DNA of 56,413 bases from DATKPC01 sp035524275 (GTDB taxonomy: Bacteria > Pseudomonadota > Gammaproteobacteria > Burkholderiales > Burkholderiaceae_F): assembly GCA_035524275.1 (NCBI GenBank), contig DATKPC010000064.1, forward strand, positions 1 to 56,413, written 5' to 3'. The notes under the pieces are model-generated. The model worked only from the letters and a program-made list of their open reading frames with translations. It searched no databases and had not been told where the DNA came from. The first letter of the stretch is position 1. Each line of letters starts with the position of its first letter. Below, piece by piece: positions 1-8,155 of the stretch. A program made the translations under genes and the position numbers.

Positions 1-4
1 ATCG

Positions 5-31
5 CCCCTCGCCCGCGCAGCGGGAGAGGGG
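5..31. terminator. GC-rich inverted repeat after the ABC transporter operon
   Basis: Two 12-nt arms (5-16 and 20-31, one mismatch) around a 3-nt loop lie just past the stop of the minus-strand permease gene. The sequence type (CCCTC/GAGGG ends, GCGGG core) resembles dispersed GC-rich intergenic repeats common in high-GC beta- and gammaproteobacteria. It could end the inositol operon transcript. No T-run follows, so an intrinsic terminator is not proven. Confidence 0.45.
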
Positions 32-45
32 AGGGGGAGAGGGCG

Positions 46-1071
46 CTACCCCCGCCGCTTCCGCTGCCGGTACATGTCGGCGACGACCGCGGCGACGATG
101 ATGACGCCTTTCACCATCTCCTGGTAGAACGCATCGATCCGGATGAACGTGAAGCCGGACATCATCACGCCGAGGATCAGCACGCCGATCACGGTCCCGG
201 GAATGCGGCCGACGCCGCCCGCGAGCGAGGTGCCGCCGATCACGACCGCGGCGATCGCATCGAGCTCGTACATCACGCCCATGCCCGACTGGCCGGAGAT
301 CGCGCGCGCCGCGGTCACCGTGCCGGAGATCCCGCTCAGCATCCCGGCGATCGCATAGATCCAGATCAGGTGACGGCCGACGTTGATGCCGGAGACGATC
401 GCCGCCTGCCGGTTCGCGCCGATCGCGTAGGTGAACTTGCCGAACCTCGTGTAGCGCAGCACGACGTGGAAGATCGCGGCGATCACCAGGAAGATCCAGA
501 CCGGGTTCAGGCCGGATCCGATCGCCGCGAACGGGTCCGTGAGCATGCTGACGGGCATCGCGCCGGTGTACCACTTCGCGAAGCCGCGCGCCGCGACCAT
601 CGTGCCGAGCGTCGCGATGAACGGCGGGATCGCGGTGAACGCGATCAGCGAGCCGTTGATGAGGCCGATCGCGAGGCCGGTGGCCAGCCCGGCGAGGACG
701 CCCCAGATGACCGGCAGGTCCGTCAGGTGCGGGTACATCACGCGGTCGTCGCCGGACACCTGCGCGAGGCTTGCCGAGACGACCGCGGCGGCGGCGACGA
801 CCGAGCCGGACGACAGGTCGATGCCGCTCGTGATGATCACCATGTTGACGCCGACGGCGATGATGCCGATCGTCGACATCTGCAGGATGATGATCTCGAG
901 ACGGTCGGCATTGAAGATGAAGCTCTGGCCGTTGAGCACCCAGCCGATCGCCTCGAAGAACAGGCTGATGCCGATCAGCACCAGGAAGATCCCGGCTTCC
1001 GGCGGCCACCGGCGCTTGGCCGCGCGGAAGGCCATCGATCGTTGCGGGACAGTCTGGTCAACCAGCGCCAT
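46..1071 (-). CDS. iatP: Sugar/inositol ABC transporter permease (RbsC/IatP-like)
   Basis: Membrane subunit of a CUT2-class (ribose/inositol type) importer, 341 aa. It is hydrophobic throughout; the first membrane segment is about residues 26-46. The family motif SGIDLSSGS is at 82-90 and the conserved late segment DAIAAVVIGGTSLAGG begins near 281. The start ATG at 1071 is chosen because a GGAGG ribosome site sits just upstream; the longer open frame is low-complexity read-through. It lies 29 nt after the ATPase gene and is last in the inositol operon. Family assignment is firm. The inositol substrate is inferred from context, and ribose or another sugar is possible. Confidence 0.9.
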   Translation of the reverse strand: MALVDQTVPQRSMAFRAAKRRWPPEAGIFLVLIGISLFFEAIGWVLNGQSFIFNADRLEIIILQMSTIGIIAVGVNMVIITSGIDLSSGSVVAAAAVVSASLAQVSGDDRVMYPHLTDLPVIWGVLAGLATGLAIGLINGSLIAFTAIPPFIATLGTMVAARGFAKWYTGAMPVSMLTDPFAAIGSGLNPVWIFLVIAAIFHVVLRYTRFGKFTYAIGANRQAAIVSGINVGRHLIWIYAIAGMLSGISGTVTAARAISGQSGMGVMYELDAIAAVVIGGTSLAGGVGRIPGTVIGVLILGVMMSGFTFIRIDAFYQEMVKGVIIVAAVVADMYRQRKRRG

Positions 1072-1100
1072 ACATCCTCCGACTCGCTCTGCGGCCCCGC

Positions 1101-2639
1101 TCAGCGCGAGGCGAGCTCCATGATCCGGACCTGGTCGGCGTCCTTGCGGTCGACGATCCCGGTCATCCGGCCCTCGTGCATCACGAGGACCCGGTCGCTC
1201 ATCCCGAGCACCTCCGGCATTTCCGAGGAGATCATCACGACGGCGACGCCGCGGCCCGCGAGCTGCGAGACGAGGCGATGGATTTCCGCCTTCGCGCCGA
1301 CGTCGATGCCGCGCGTCGGCTCGTCCAGGATCAGGATGCGCGGCTTCGTGAGCAGCCAACGCCCGATCAGCACCTTCTGCTGGTTGCCGCCGGAGAGGTT
1401 CTGCATCGTCTCGGCCAGGCTCGGTGTCTTCACGCGCAGGCTGCGACTCATCTCCTCGCAGTCGCGCTGCAGCGCGGCGCTCTGCACGAATCCGGCCTTG
1501 ACGTAGCGCTGCGCCAGGACCGCGGCATCCATGTTCGACAGCACGTCGAGCAGCAGGAAGCAGCCCGTCTCCTTGCGGTCCTCCGTCAGGAACGCCATCC
1601 CGTGGCGCATGGCGTCGGAGGTCGAGCCGATGCGGACCGGCCGCCCGTCGATGCGGATCTCGCCGGACGTCGCCGGCACGACGCCGAACAACGCCTCGGC
1701 GACGTTCGAGCGTCCGGAGCCGATCAGGCCGGCCAGGCCGAGGATCTCGCCGGCGCGCACCTCGAAGCTCACGCCGCTGAAGATGCCCGCGACCGCGAGG
1801 TCCTTCACCGCCAGGACGACATCGCCGATCGGCACGTCCTCCTTCGGGAACATCTGCGTGATCTCGCGGCCGACCATCATCCGGATGATGTCGTCGCGCG
1901 TGACCTCGGACGCGAGCTTCGTGTCGATGTAGCGACCGTCGCGGAACACCGACACCTCGTCGGCGATCTCGAACAGCTCGTTCATCTTGTGCGTGATGTA
2001 GACGATCCCCTTGCCCTGCTCGCGCAGCTGCCGGATGATCCGGAACAGGTGCGCAACCTCGTGCTCCGTGAGCGCCGAGGTCGGTTCGTCCATGATCAGC
2101 ACGTCGGAGTCGAACGAGACGGCCTTCGCGATCTCGACCATCTGCCGGTTGGCGATCGACAGCGAGCGCAGCTCGACCTCCGGGTCGAGGTCGATCGCGA
2201 GGCGGTCGAACAGCGCCTGCGTTCGCCGCTTCAGCTCGCCGTGGTCGACCAGGCCGAAGCGGTTCAGCGGCTCGCGTCGGATCCAGATGTTCTCCGCGAC
2301 CGTCATGAACGGCATCAGGTTCAGTTCCTGATGGATCATCGCGATGCCGTTGTCGAGCGCGTCGAGCGGCCCGCGCAGCGTCAGCGCCCGGCCCTTGACG
2401 CGAACCTCGCCCTTGTCCGGGACGTAGATCCCGGCAATGATCTTCATCAGCGTCGACTTGCCGGCGCCGTTCTCGCCCATCAGCGCGTGCACCGACCCGG
2501 CGCGCAGCCGGAACGAGACGTTGTCCAGCGCCAGCACGCCCGGGAACGCCTTCACGATGCCGCTGATCTCCAGCAGCGGCACCGCACCGGCGGCGCTTGC
2601 CGGAGCGTTCGCGCGATCGAGCGTCGTCGTGTCGTTCAT
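1101..2639 (-). CDS. iatA: Sugar/inositol ABC transporter ATP-binding protein (two NBDs)
   Basis: Cytoplasmic ATPase of a CUT2-type importer, 512 aa with two fused nucleotide-binding domains, the usual RbsA/MglA layout. First domain: Walker A GENGAGKS at 55-62, signature-like LSIANRQ near 160, Walker B LIMDEP near 181. Second domain: a classical LSGGNQQK signature and Walker B ILILDEPTRGID, but a degenerate Walker A (GLIGSGRS), as is normal for the family. A GGAGGA ribosome site precedes the ATG. It sits between the binding-protein and permease genes in one operon. Specificity for inositol is inferred from the surrounding iol genes. Confidence 0.92.
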   Translation of the reverse strand: MNDTTTLDRANAPASAAGAVPLLEISGIVKAFPGVLALDNVSFRLRAGSVHALMGENGAGKSTLMKIIAGIYVPDKGEVRVKGRALTLRGPLDALDNGIAMIHQELNLMPFMTVAENIWIRREPLNRFGLVDHGELKRRTQALFDRLAIDLDPEVELRSLSIANRQMVEIAKAVSFDSDVLIMDEPTSALTEHEVAHLFRIIRQLREQGKGIVYITHKMNELFEIADEVSVFRDGRYIDTKLASEVTRDDIIRMMVGREITQMFPKEDVPIGDVVLAVKDLAVAGIFSGVSFEVRAGEILGLAGLIGSGRSNVAEALFGVVPATSGEIRIDGRPVRIGSTSDAMRHGMAFLTEDRKETGCFLLLDVLSNMDAAVLAQRYVKAGFVQSAALQRDCEEMSRSLRVKTPSLAETMQNLSGGNQQKVLIGRWLLTKPRILILDEPTRGIDVGAKAEIHRLVSQLAGRGVAVVMISSEMPEVLGMSDRVLVMHEGRMTGIVDRKDADQVRIMELASR

Positions 2640-2729
2640 CCGGATCCTCCGGCTATCGCGACCCGCGACGCGAGGCCCGTGGAGCCCCGCGTCGCGGACC
2701 GGCCGAGCGGCCTGCCGCCGCCGCGCCGC

Positions 2730-3650
2730 CTACTTCGCGTACTGCGCCATGTTGGCCGGCGTGACCAGCTCGAACGGGATGTTGACGAAGCGATCGACCT
2801 TCTGGTGCTTGATCAGCTTGAGCGCCGCGTCCACCGCGCCCTTGCCCTGGCCGGCCGCGTTCTGGAACACGGTGACCTTGATCTCGCCGTTCTTCATCGA
2901 CGCCAGCGCGTCCGGCGTCGCATCGACGCCCGCGACCATGTAGTCCGGCGTCCACTTCTTCGACGCCTTCAGCGCGTTGATCGCGCCCAGCGCCATCTCG
3001 TCGTTGTTGGCGACGACCGCGTCGAACTTCAGGCCGGCCGACAGCCAGTTCGTGACGATGTCCTGCGCGCTCGTCCGGCTCCACTTGCCTTCGCGCTTGT
3101 CGAGGATCTTGATGCCGCTGCATTCCGGCGTCTTCACGACGTCCTCGACATCCTTCGTCCGCGTGCGCGCCGCCTCGTTGGCGAGGTCGCCCATCAGCAC
3201 GACGATGTTGCCCTTGCCCTTGAGGACCCGGCAGACCTCCTTGGCCTCGAGCGTCCCGGAGACGCGCTCGTCGGACGCGACGAAGGCAACGCCGTCGGGC
3301 AACTTGTCGAAGTCGACCGGCTTGCGGTTGACATAGACGAGCGGGATGTGCGCCTCGGTGACCATCTTCGTCATCTTCGGCGTCGCATCGGTGTCGACCG
3401 GGTTGATGATGATCGCGTCGACCTTCTGCGCGATGAAGTTCTGGACCTGGCTCAACTGCTTGCCGATGTCCTTCTCGGCGGTCTCCAGCTGGACCTGGGC
3501 GCCGACTTCCTTGCCGTGGTTCACGAGCGCGGTCGACATGATGCTGAGGAACGTGTCCTGCTCGGACATCGCCAGCCCGATCTTCTGCGCGTGGGCGAGC
3601 GGCGCGGCGAGCGCGGCGGCGACGCCGGCGGCGATCAGAAACTTCTTCAT
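2730..3650 (-). CDS. ibpA: Periplasmic sugar/inositol-binding protein
   Basis: Periplasmic binding protein of the same importer, 306 aa. A Sec signal peptide spans residues 1-21 (cleavage after AHA). The mature part has the ribose-binding-protein fold (Peripla_BP_4), with the typical start KIGLAMSEQDTFLSIM and the later VANNDEMALGAINAL segment. An AAGGAG ribosome site lies before the ATG. It is followed 90 nt later by the ATPase gene. The resemblance to Caulobacter-type inositol-binding protein IbpA is judged from context and overall pattern, so the ligand is likely but not proven to be myo-inositol. Confidence 0.85.
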   Translation of the reverse strand: MKKFLIAAGVAAALAAPLAHAQKIGLAMSEQDTFLSIMSTALVNHGKEVGAQVQLETAEKDIGKQLSQVQNFIAQKVDAIIINPVDTDATPKMTKMVTEAHIPLVYVNRKPVDFDKLPDGVAFVASDERVSGTLEAKEVCRVLKGKGNIVVLMGDLANEAARTRTKDVEDVVKTPECSGIKILDKREGKWSRTSAQDIVTNWLSAGLKFDAVVANNDEMALGAINALKASKKWTPDYMVAGVDATPDALASMKNGEIKVTVFQNAAGQGKGAVDAALKLIKHQKVDRFVNIPFELVTPANMAQYAK

Positions 3651-3759
3651 TTTCCTGGTCTCCTTGCGGTGATGTGAAACTGCGGCCCGTGCCGCCCTCC
3701 TTCGAAAACCGCCGACCGCTTCGCGCCCTTGGCGGCGCGTTGCCGCGGCCGGTCGGGCA

Positions 3760-4569
3760 CTACAAGCGGTTTGCCGGCTGCGGCGCCGAGTCGTAGGCGC
3801 CCCAGACCGACTGGTCGTACTCGATCACCGAGCCGGTCATCAGCCCGGATTCGGCGCTGGCCAGGAACGCGACCGCGCGCGCGACCTCGTCCGGATCGAC
3901 GAGGCGCCCGTTCGGAAGCCCGGCGGCCGCCTTCTGCTGCCATCCGTCCTGGGCGCCGTGGTAGGTGCGCATGATCCGGTCCTCGCCTTCCGTGGACATC
4001 CAGCCGATGTTCAGGCCGTTGACGCGGATGCGGTTCTTCAGCAGCGAGAAGCCGAGGTTCCGCGTCAGCGTCGCGAGCGCGCCCTTCGAGGCGCAGTACG
4101 CCGTGATGAACGACTGGCCGGCGAGCGCCGACATCGAGCCGATGTTGACGATCGTTCCCTCGATCGACTCGCGCAGCATCACCTTGACCACGTCCTGCGC
4201 CAGGAAGAACGGCGCCCTGACGTTGACCGAGAAGATCAGGTCGAACAGTTCCGGGCTCGTGTCGAGGATGGTCCCGCGGTCGGTGATGCCGGCGGCATTG
4301 ACGAGCGTGTCGACGCGGCCGAAGGCCTTGTCGGCCTGCGCGACGACCTGGCGGCAATCCTCGACGCGGGACAGGTCCGCCGGCACGAAGACCACGCGCG
4401 ACCCGGTGTCCTGCGCGATCGTCCGCGCCACGGCCTCGCCCTTCTCGCGATGGCGTCCGCAGGTGACGACGCCGCGCGCGCCGCGGCGCGCCAGCAGCGT
4501 CGCGATCGCCGCGCCGACCCCCTGGGTTCCGCCGGTGACGACGGCGACCTTGCCCTCGAACTGTTTCAT
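3760..4569 (-). CDS. SDR-family oxidoreductase in the inositol operon
   Basis: NAD(P)-dependent short-chain dehydrogenase, 269 aa. The cofactor motif TGGTQGVG is at 12-19, NAAG at 91-94, and the catalytic set is Ser145, Tyr158 and Lys162 (YCASK). The start at 4569 overlaps the iolB stop as ATGA, which supports translational coupling; an in-frame ATG at 4581 is an alternative. A 109-nt gap separates it from the binding-protein gene. The substrate cannot be read from the sequence. Its position suggests action on an inositol stereoisomer, an inosose or a related ketose, which is inference. Confidence 0.88.
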   Translation of the reverse strand: MKQFEGKVAVVTGGTQGVGAAIATLLARRGARGVVTCGRHREKGEAVARTIAQDTGSRVVFVPADLSRVEDCRQVVAQADKAFGRVDTLVNAAGITDRGTILDTSPELFDLIFSVNVRAPFFLAQDVVKVMLRESIEGTIVNIGSMSALAGQSFITAYCASKGALATLTRNLGFSLLKNRIRVNGLNIGWMSTEGEDRIMRTYHGAQDGWQQKAAAGLPNGRLVDPDEVARAVAFLASAESGLMTGSVIEYDQSVWGAYDSAPQPANRL

Positions 4570-5360
4570 TTCAGCATCCATTCGTGCGCGGGATCGTTGT
4601 GGAAATGCCATTGCCGCGTCGGGCCCGCCATCGTGTTCAGGTAGTAGCCGCCGTAGCCGTGCGGCATCACGACCGGGTGGTAGCCGCGCGGCACCATCAC
4701 GACATCGTGGTCCTCGATCGTCATCGCCTCGTCGAGCGTGCGGTCGTCGGTGTAGACGCGCTGGAACCCGAACCCCTGCGGCGGGTCGATCCGGTGGTAG
4801 TACGTCTCCTCGAGCAGGCTCTCGTGCGGCAGCAGGTCGCGGTCGTGCTTGTGCGGCGGGTAGCTCGACGAGTGCGCCGCCGGCGTCAGCACCTCGACGA
4901 CGAGCAGCGACTCCGCCGGCTCCTGCTGCGGCAGGATGTCGCAGACGTAGCGCGTGTTGGTGCCGCTGCCGCGGACGCTGCGCTTCATCGCCGACGGTTC
5001 GATCAGGCGCGCCGGCAGGTCCCCGTGCGCTGCCGGCGCGGAGCAGAGCGCCACCTCGGCGGCGTCGTGCGCGACGACCTCCGCGCGCGCCGCCGGCGGC
5101 AGGTAGACCGCGTGCGGCGAGACGTGGTCGAACACCGAGCGGCGCCCGCCGATCCGGCTCCAGGCGCGGTCGCCCACCGTGACGCTGACCGTCCCGGTCA
5201 GGGCCACGATGCAGACCTCGCGCCCAGGCACCCCGACGACGATCGATTCGTCGCGCGCGAGACGGTGTGCCGAGAAGCCGACGTAGCGCCAGCCGGCGGA
5301 TGCCGGCGTCACGGCGACGATGTCGCGGCCTTCGCGCCGGCCCTTGACGATCAGCGTCAT
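4566..5360 (-). CDS. iolB: 5-deoxy-glucuronate isomerase
   Basis: IolB converts 5-deoxy-D-glucuronate to 5-dehydro-2-deoxy-D-gluconate in myo-inositol catabolism; cytosolic. The protein is 264 aa, close to family length. It is a two-lobed cupin with the metal-ligand region YPPHKHD (His170, His172), Glu184/185 in LLEETYYHR, and a late conserved block PRGYHPVVMPHGYGGYYLN. The start overlaps the iolE stop as ATGA and its own stop overlaps the SDR start the same way. These couplings fix the start within a much longer open frame. Confidence 0.95.
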   Translation of the reverse strand: MTLIVKGRREGRDIVAVTPASAGWRYVGFSAHRLARDESIVVGVPGREVCIVALTGTVSVTVGDRAWSRIGGRRSVFDHVSPHAVYLPPAARAEVVAHDAAEVALCSAPAAHGDLPARLIEPSAMKRSVRGSGTNTRYVCDILPQQEPAESLLVVEVLTPAAHSSSYPPHKHDRDLLPHESLLEETYYHRIDPPQGFGFQRVYTDDRTLDEAMTIEDHDVVMVPRGYHPVVMPHGYGGYYLNTMAGPTRQWHFHNDPAHEWMLK

Positions 5361-6259
5361 GCCTGCAGCTCTGCGCGAACGAGCGCGTCCAGCGTCCGGA
5401 AGCCCTTGCGCGCGAAGGCGAAGCTCGGTGCGACCGCCGGATCCTGCTCCGCCTCGACGACGAGCCAACCCTTGTAGCCGTGCTGCCGCAGGATCCGGAT
5501 GACCGAGGCGAAGTCGATCGCGCCGTCCCCCGGCACCGTGAAGACACCGTTGACGACCGACTGCAGGAACGTCCATTGCCGGTTGCGCGCCAGGCGGACG
5601 ACCGCGGGTCGCACGTCCTTGCAATGGACGTGGCAGACGCGAGCGATGTGGCGCTGCAGGATCTCGACCGCGTCGCCGCCACCGAAGGTCGCGTGCCCGG
5701 TGTCGAACAGCAGGCCGACTTCCTCGCCGGTCGCTGCCATCAGGCGATCGATGTCGGCCGGCGACTCGACATAGGCCCCCATGTGGTGGTGATAGGCGAG
5801 CCGTACGCCGTGGTCGAGCAGGTAGCGCCCGAATCGCGTCAGGCGCTCGCCATAGGCCCGCCATGCGGCGTCCTCGACGAAGCGGGGGCGCCGGTGCAGC
5901 GCCTGCGGCTCGCCCTGGATCGCGTCGGCGACCTCGCCGTAGACCATCACGCGGCAGCCGTTGACGGTCAACTTGCGCAGGTGCGCCGCGACGGCGATGG
6001 TCTCCTCCTCGACGGAGCGGCGCGCGAGGCGGCCGGAATACCAGCCGGAGACGACCTCCAGCCCGTAGCCGGCCATCAGCCGCCGCAACTCCTCCGGATC
6101 GGCCGGGAACTTGTTCCCGAGCTCGAACCCGCGATAGCCGATCGCGCGGCCTTCCCCCAGCGCGGTCGCGAGCGGCGTCTCGCCGCCCAGCGACGGCAGG
6201 TCGTCGTTGCTCCAGGAGATCGGGTTGATCCCGATCTTCACGTCGTCTGCGAAACTCAT
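5357..6259 (-). CDS. iolE: myo-Inosose-2 dehydratase
   Basis: IolE dehydrates 2-keto-myo-inositol (scyllo-inosose) to a diketone, the second step of inositol breakdown. The protein is 300 aa, normal for the family. It is a xylose-isomerase-like TIM barrel opening with the family-typical KIGINPISWSNDDLP near residue 8. Metal and active-site regions include HHHMG at 157-161, LFDTGHA at 184-190 and HVHCKD near 200. A GAGGATCC stretch lies about 9 nt before the ATG. It is third in the catabolic operon, 18 nt after iolD. Confidence 0.95.
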   Translation of the reverse strand: MSFADDVKIGINPISWSNDDLPSLGGETPLATALGEGRAIGYRGFELGNKFPADPEELRRLMAGYGLEVVSGWYSGRLARRSVEEETIAVAAHLRKLTVNGCRVMVYGEVADAIQGEPQALHRRPRFVEDAAWRAYGERLTRFGRYLLDHGVRLAYHHHMGAYVESPADIDRLMAATGEEVGLLFDTGHATFGGGDAVEILQRHIARVCHVHCKDVRPAVVRLARNRQWTFLQSVVNGVFTVPGDGAIDFASVIRILRQHGYKGWLVVEAEQDPAVAPSFAFARKGFRTLDALVRAELQA

Positions 6260-6277
6260 CGGCGGCCGGATCCTCGC

Positions 6278-8155
6278 TCAGGCGTCGCGCGCGCGCAGGT
6301 CGCGCTCGTAGTCGGCGCGCGCGGCCCGCACCGGGGCGCGCTCGGAGACTTCCGGGACCGCCACGTCCCACCAGCAGCCGCCGTCCTCGGTGACGCGCTG
6401 CGGATCGGTATCGATGCTGACCAGGTAGGTGCGGTCGGAGGCGCGGGCGCGCGCCAGCGCCGCCTCGAGTTCCGGAATCGAGGCGACATGCTCCGCGCGC
6501 GCGCCCATCGCGGCCGCGTGGGCCGCGAAGTCGATCCTCGGCGCACCCAGCGGGCCCTGGACGCAGTCGGCGAGCAGGTTGTTGAACGGCGCGCCGCCGC
6601 AGGCCTGCTGCAGCCGGTTGATGCAACCGAAGCCGCGGTTGTCCTGCACGACGACGATCAGCTTGCAGCCGAGCATCACCGACGTCGCGATCTCGGCGTT
6701 GAGCATCATGTAGCTGCCGTCGCCGACCATCACGATGACCTCGCGGTCGGGGCGCGCCATCTTGACGCCGAGCCCGCCGGCGATCTCGTAGCCCATGCAG
6801 GAGTAGCCGTACTCCATATGGTAGCCGCCCGGCATCGCGGTCCGCCACAGCTTGTGCAGTTCCCCGGGCAGCGTGCCGCCGGCGTTGACAACGATGTCGC
6901 CGGCCGGCGAATCGGCGGCGGAGCGCTGCACCGCGCCGATCACCTCGCCGTCGTACGGCAGCGACCCGCGCGGCGGCTCGCGGCGGCCGGTGATCGCGGC
7001 GACGCGCTCGCGCCACTGCGTTGCGCGGTCGCGCGCGCGCGCCTGCCACGCCGCGTCGCCGTGCCAGCCGTCGAGCGCGACGGAAAGCCGCGCCAGCCCG
7101 ATCGCTGCGTCCGCGTGCAGCGCGGTCGCGCCGCCGGCGACGAAGCGCCCCTTCGCGGCGTCGAACGCGTTGACGTTGATGCCGACGATGCGGGCGCCGC
7201 GCGAGAACAGGGCCTGCGAGCCGGTCGTGAAATCGCCCAGCCGCGTGCCGACCGCGAGCACGAGGTCGGCATCGCGCGCCAGTTCGTTGGCGCCGGGCGC
7301 CCCGGTGACGCCGATCGCCCCCATCTGCAGCGGATGATTCCACGGCAACGAGCCCTTGCCGGCCTGCGTCTCCGCGACCGGCACGCCGTGGCGCTCGGCG
7401 AACGCCTGCAGCGCCGCGGTCGCCTGCCCGTAGAGCACGCCGCCGCCGGCGACGATCAGGGGCTGGCGTGCGTCGCGAACCGCGCCGGCAACGCGAGCGA
7501 CCTCGTCGTCGTCGACGCCGACACGCGGGAAGCGGACGATGCGCTCCGCGAAGAAAGCCTGCGGGTAGTCCGCCGCCATCGCCTGGACGTCCTGCGGCAG
7601 CGCGAGCGTCACCGGGCCGCACTGCGCCGGGTCGGTGAGGACGCGCAACGCGTTCGGCAGCGCGGACAGCAGCTGCAGCGGGTGCACGATCCGGTCGAAG
7701 TAGCGCGACACCGGCCGGAAGCAGTCGTTCGCCGAGACCGTGGCGTCGCCGAAGTCCTCGACCTGCTGCAGCACCGGATCCGGCGCGCGCGAAACGAAGA
7801 CGTCGCCGGGCAGCAGGAGCACCGGCAGCCGGTTCACGTGGGCCACGGCCGCCGCGGTCACGAGGTTCGTCGCGCCGGGCCCGATCGACGTCGTCACCGC
7901 CATCATCCGGCGCCGGAAGTGCGCCTTCGCATAGGCGATCGCCGCGTGCGCCATTCCCTGCTCGCTGTGCGCGCGATAGGTGGGCAACTGCTCGCGCTGG
8001 GCATGCAGCGCCTCGCCGATGCCGGCGACGTTGCCGTGGCCGAAGATCGCGAAGACGCCGCCGAACAGCGGGCGCGCTCCCTCCGGGGTCTCGACGCGCA
8101 GCGCCGCCATCCAGCGCACCAGCGCCTGCGCGGTCGTCAACCGGACGCTCGTCAT
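6278..8155 (-). CDS. iolD: 3D-(3,5/4)-trihydroxycyclohexane-1,2-dione hydrolase (ThDP-dependent)
   Basis: IolD opens the cyclic dione ring to 5-deoxyglucuronate and needs thiamine diphosphate. The protein is 625 aa, full length. The conserved ThDP-activating glutamate is at about 65 (HSEQGMAHAA). The C-terminal diphosphate-binding motif starts at VGDGSYMMLNAEI and ends near QDNRGFG. The ATG at 8155 overlaps the iolC stop as ATGA and is preferred over upstream open frame, which is arginine-rich read-through with no homology pattern. It lies between iolC and iolE in the operon. Confidence 0.95.
   Translation of the reverse strand: MTSVRLTTAQALVRWMAALRVETPEGARPLFGGVFAIFGHGNVAGIGEALHAQREQLPTYRAHSEQGMAHAAIAYAKAHFRRRMMAVTTSIGPGATNLVTAAAVAHVNRLPVLLLPGDVFVSRAPDPVLQQVEDFGDATVSANDCFRPVSRYFDRIVHPLQLLSALPNALRVLTDPAQCGPVTLALPQDVQAMAADYPQAFFAERIVRFPRVGVDDDEVARVAGAVRDARQPLIVAGGGVLYGQATAALQAFAERHGVPVAETQAGKGSLPWNHPLQMGAIGVTGAPGANELARDADLVLAVGTRLGDFTTGSQALFSRGARIVGINVNAFDAAKGRFVAGGATALHADAAIGLARLSVALDGWHGDAAWQARARDRATQWRERVAAITGRREPPRGSLPYDGEVIGAVQRSAADSPAGDIVVNAGGTLPGELHKLWRTAMPGGYHMEYGYSCMGYEIAGGLGVKMARPDREVIVMVGDGSYMMLNAEIATSVMLGCKLIVVVQDNRGFGCINRLQQACGGAPFNNLLADCVQGPLGAPRIDFAAHAAAMGARAEHVASIPELEAALARARASDRTYLVSIDTDPQRVTEDGGCWWDVAVPEVSERAPVRAARADYERDLRARDA

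Noticed and set aside
1176..3677. Open frame of about 830 codons on the plus strand opposite the ABC transporter genes
   Set aside because: Composition is Asp/Arg/His-rich and typical of a shadow frame; the opposite strand has clear Walker motifs and a signal peptide.
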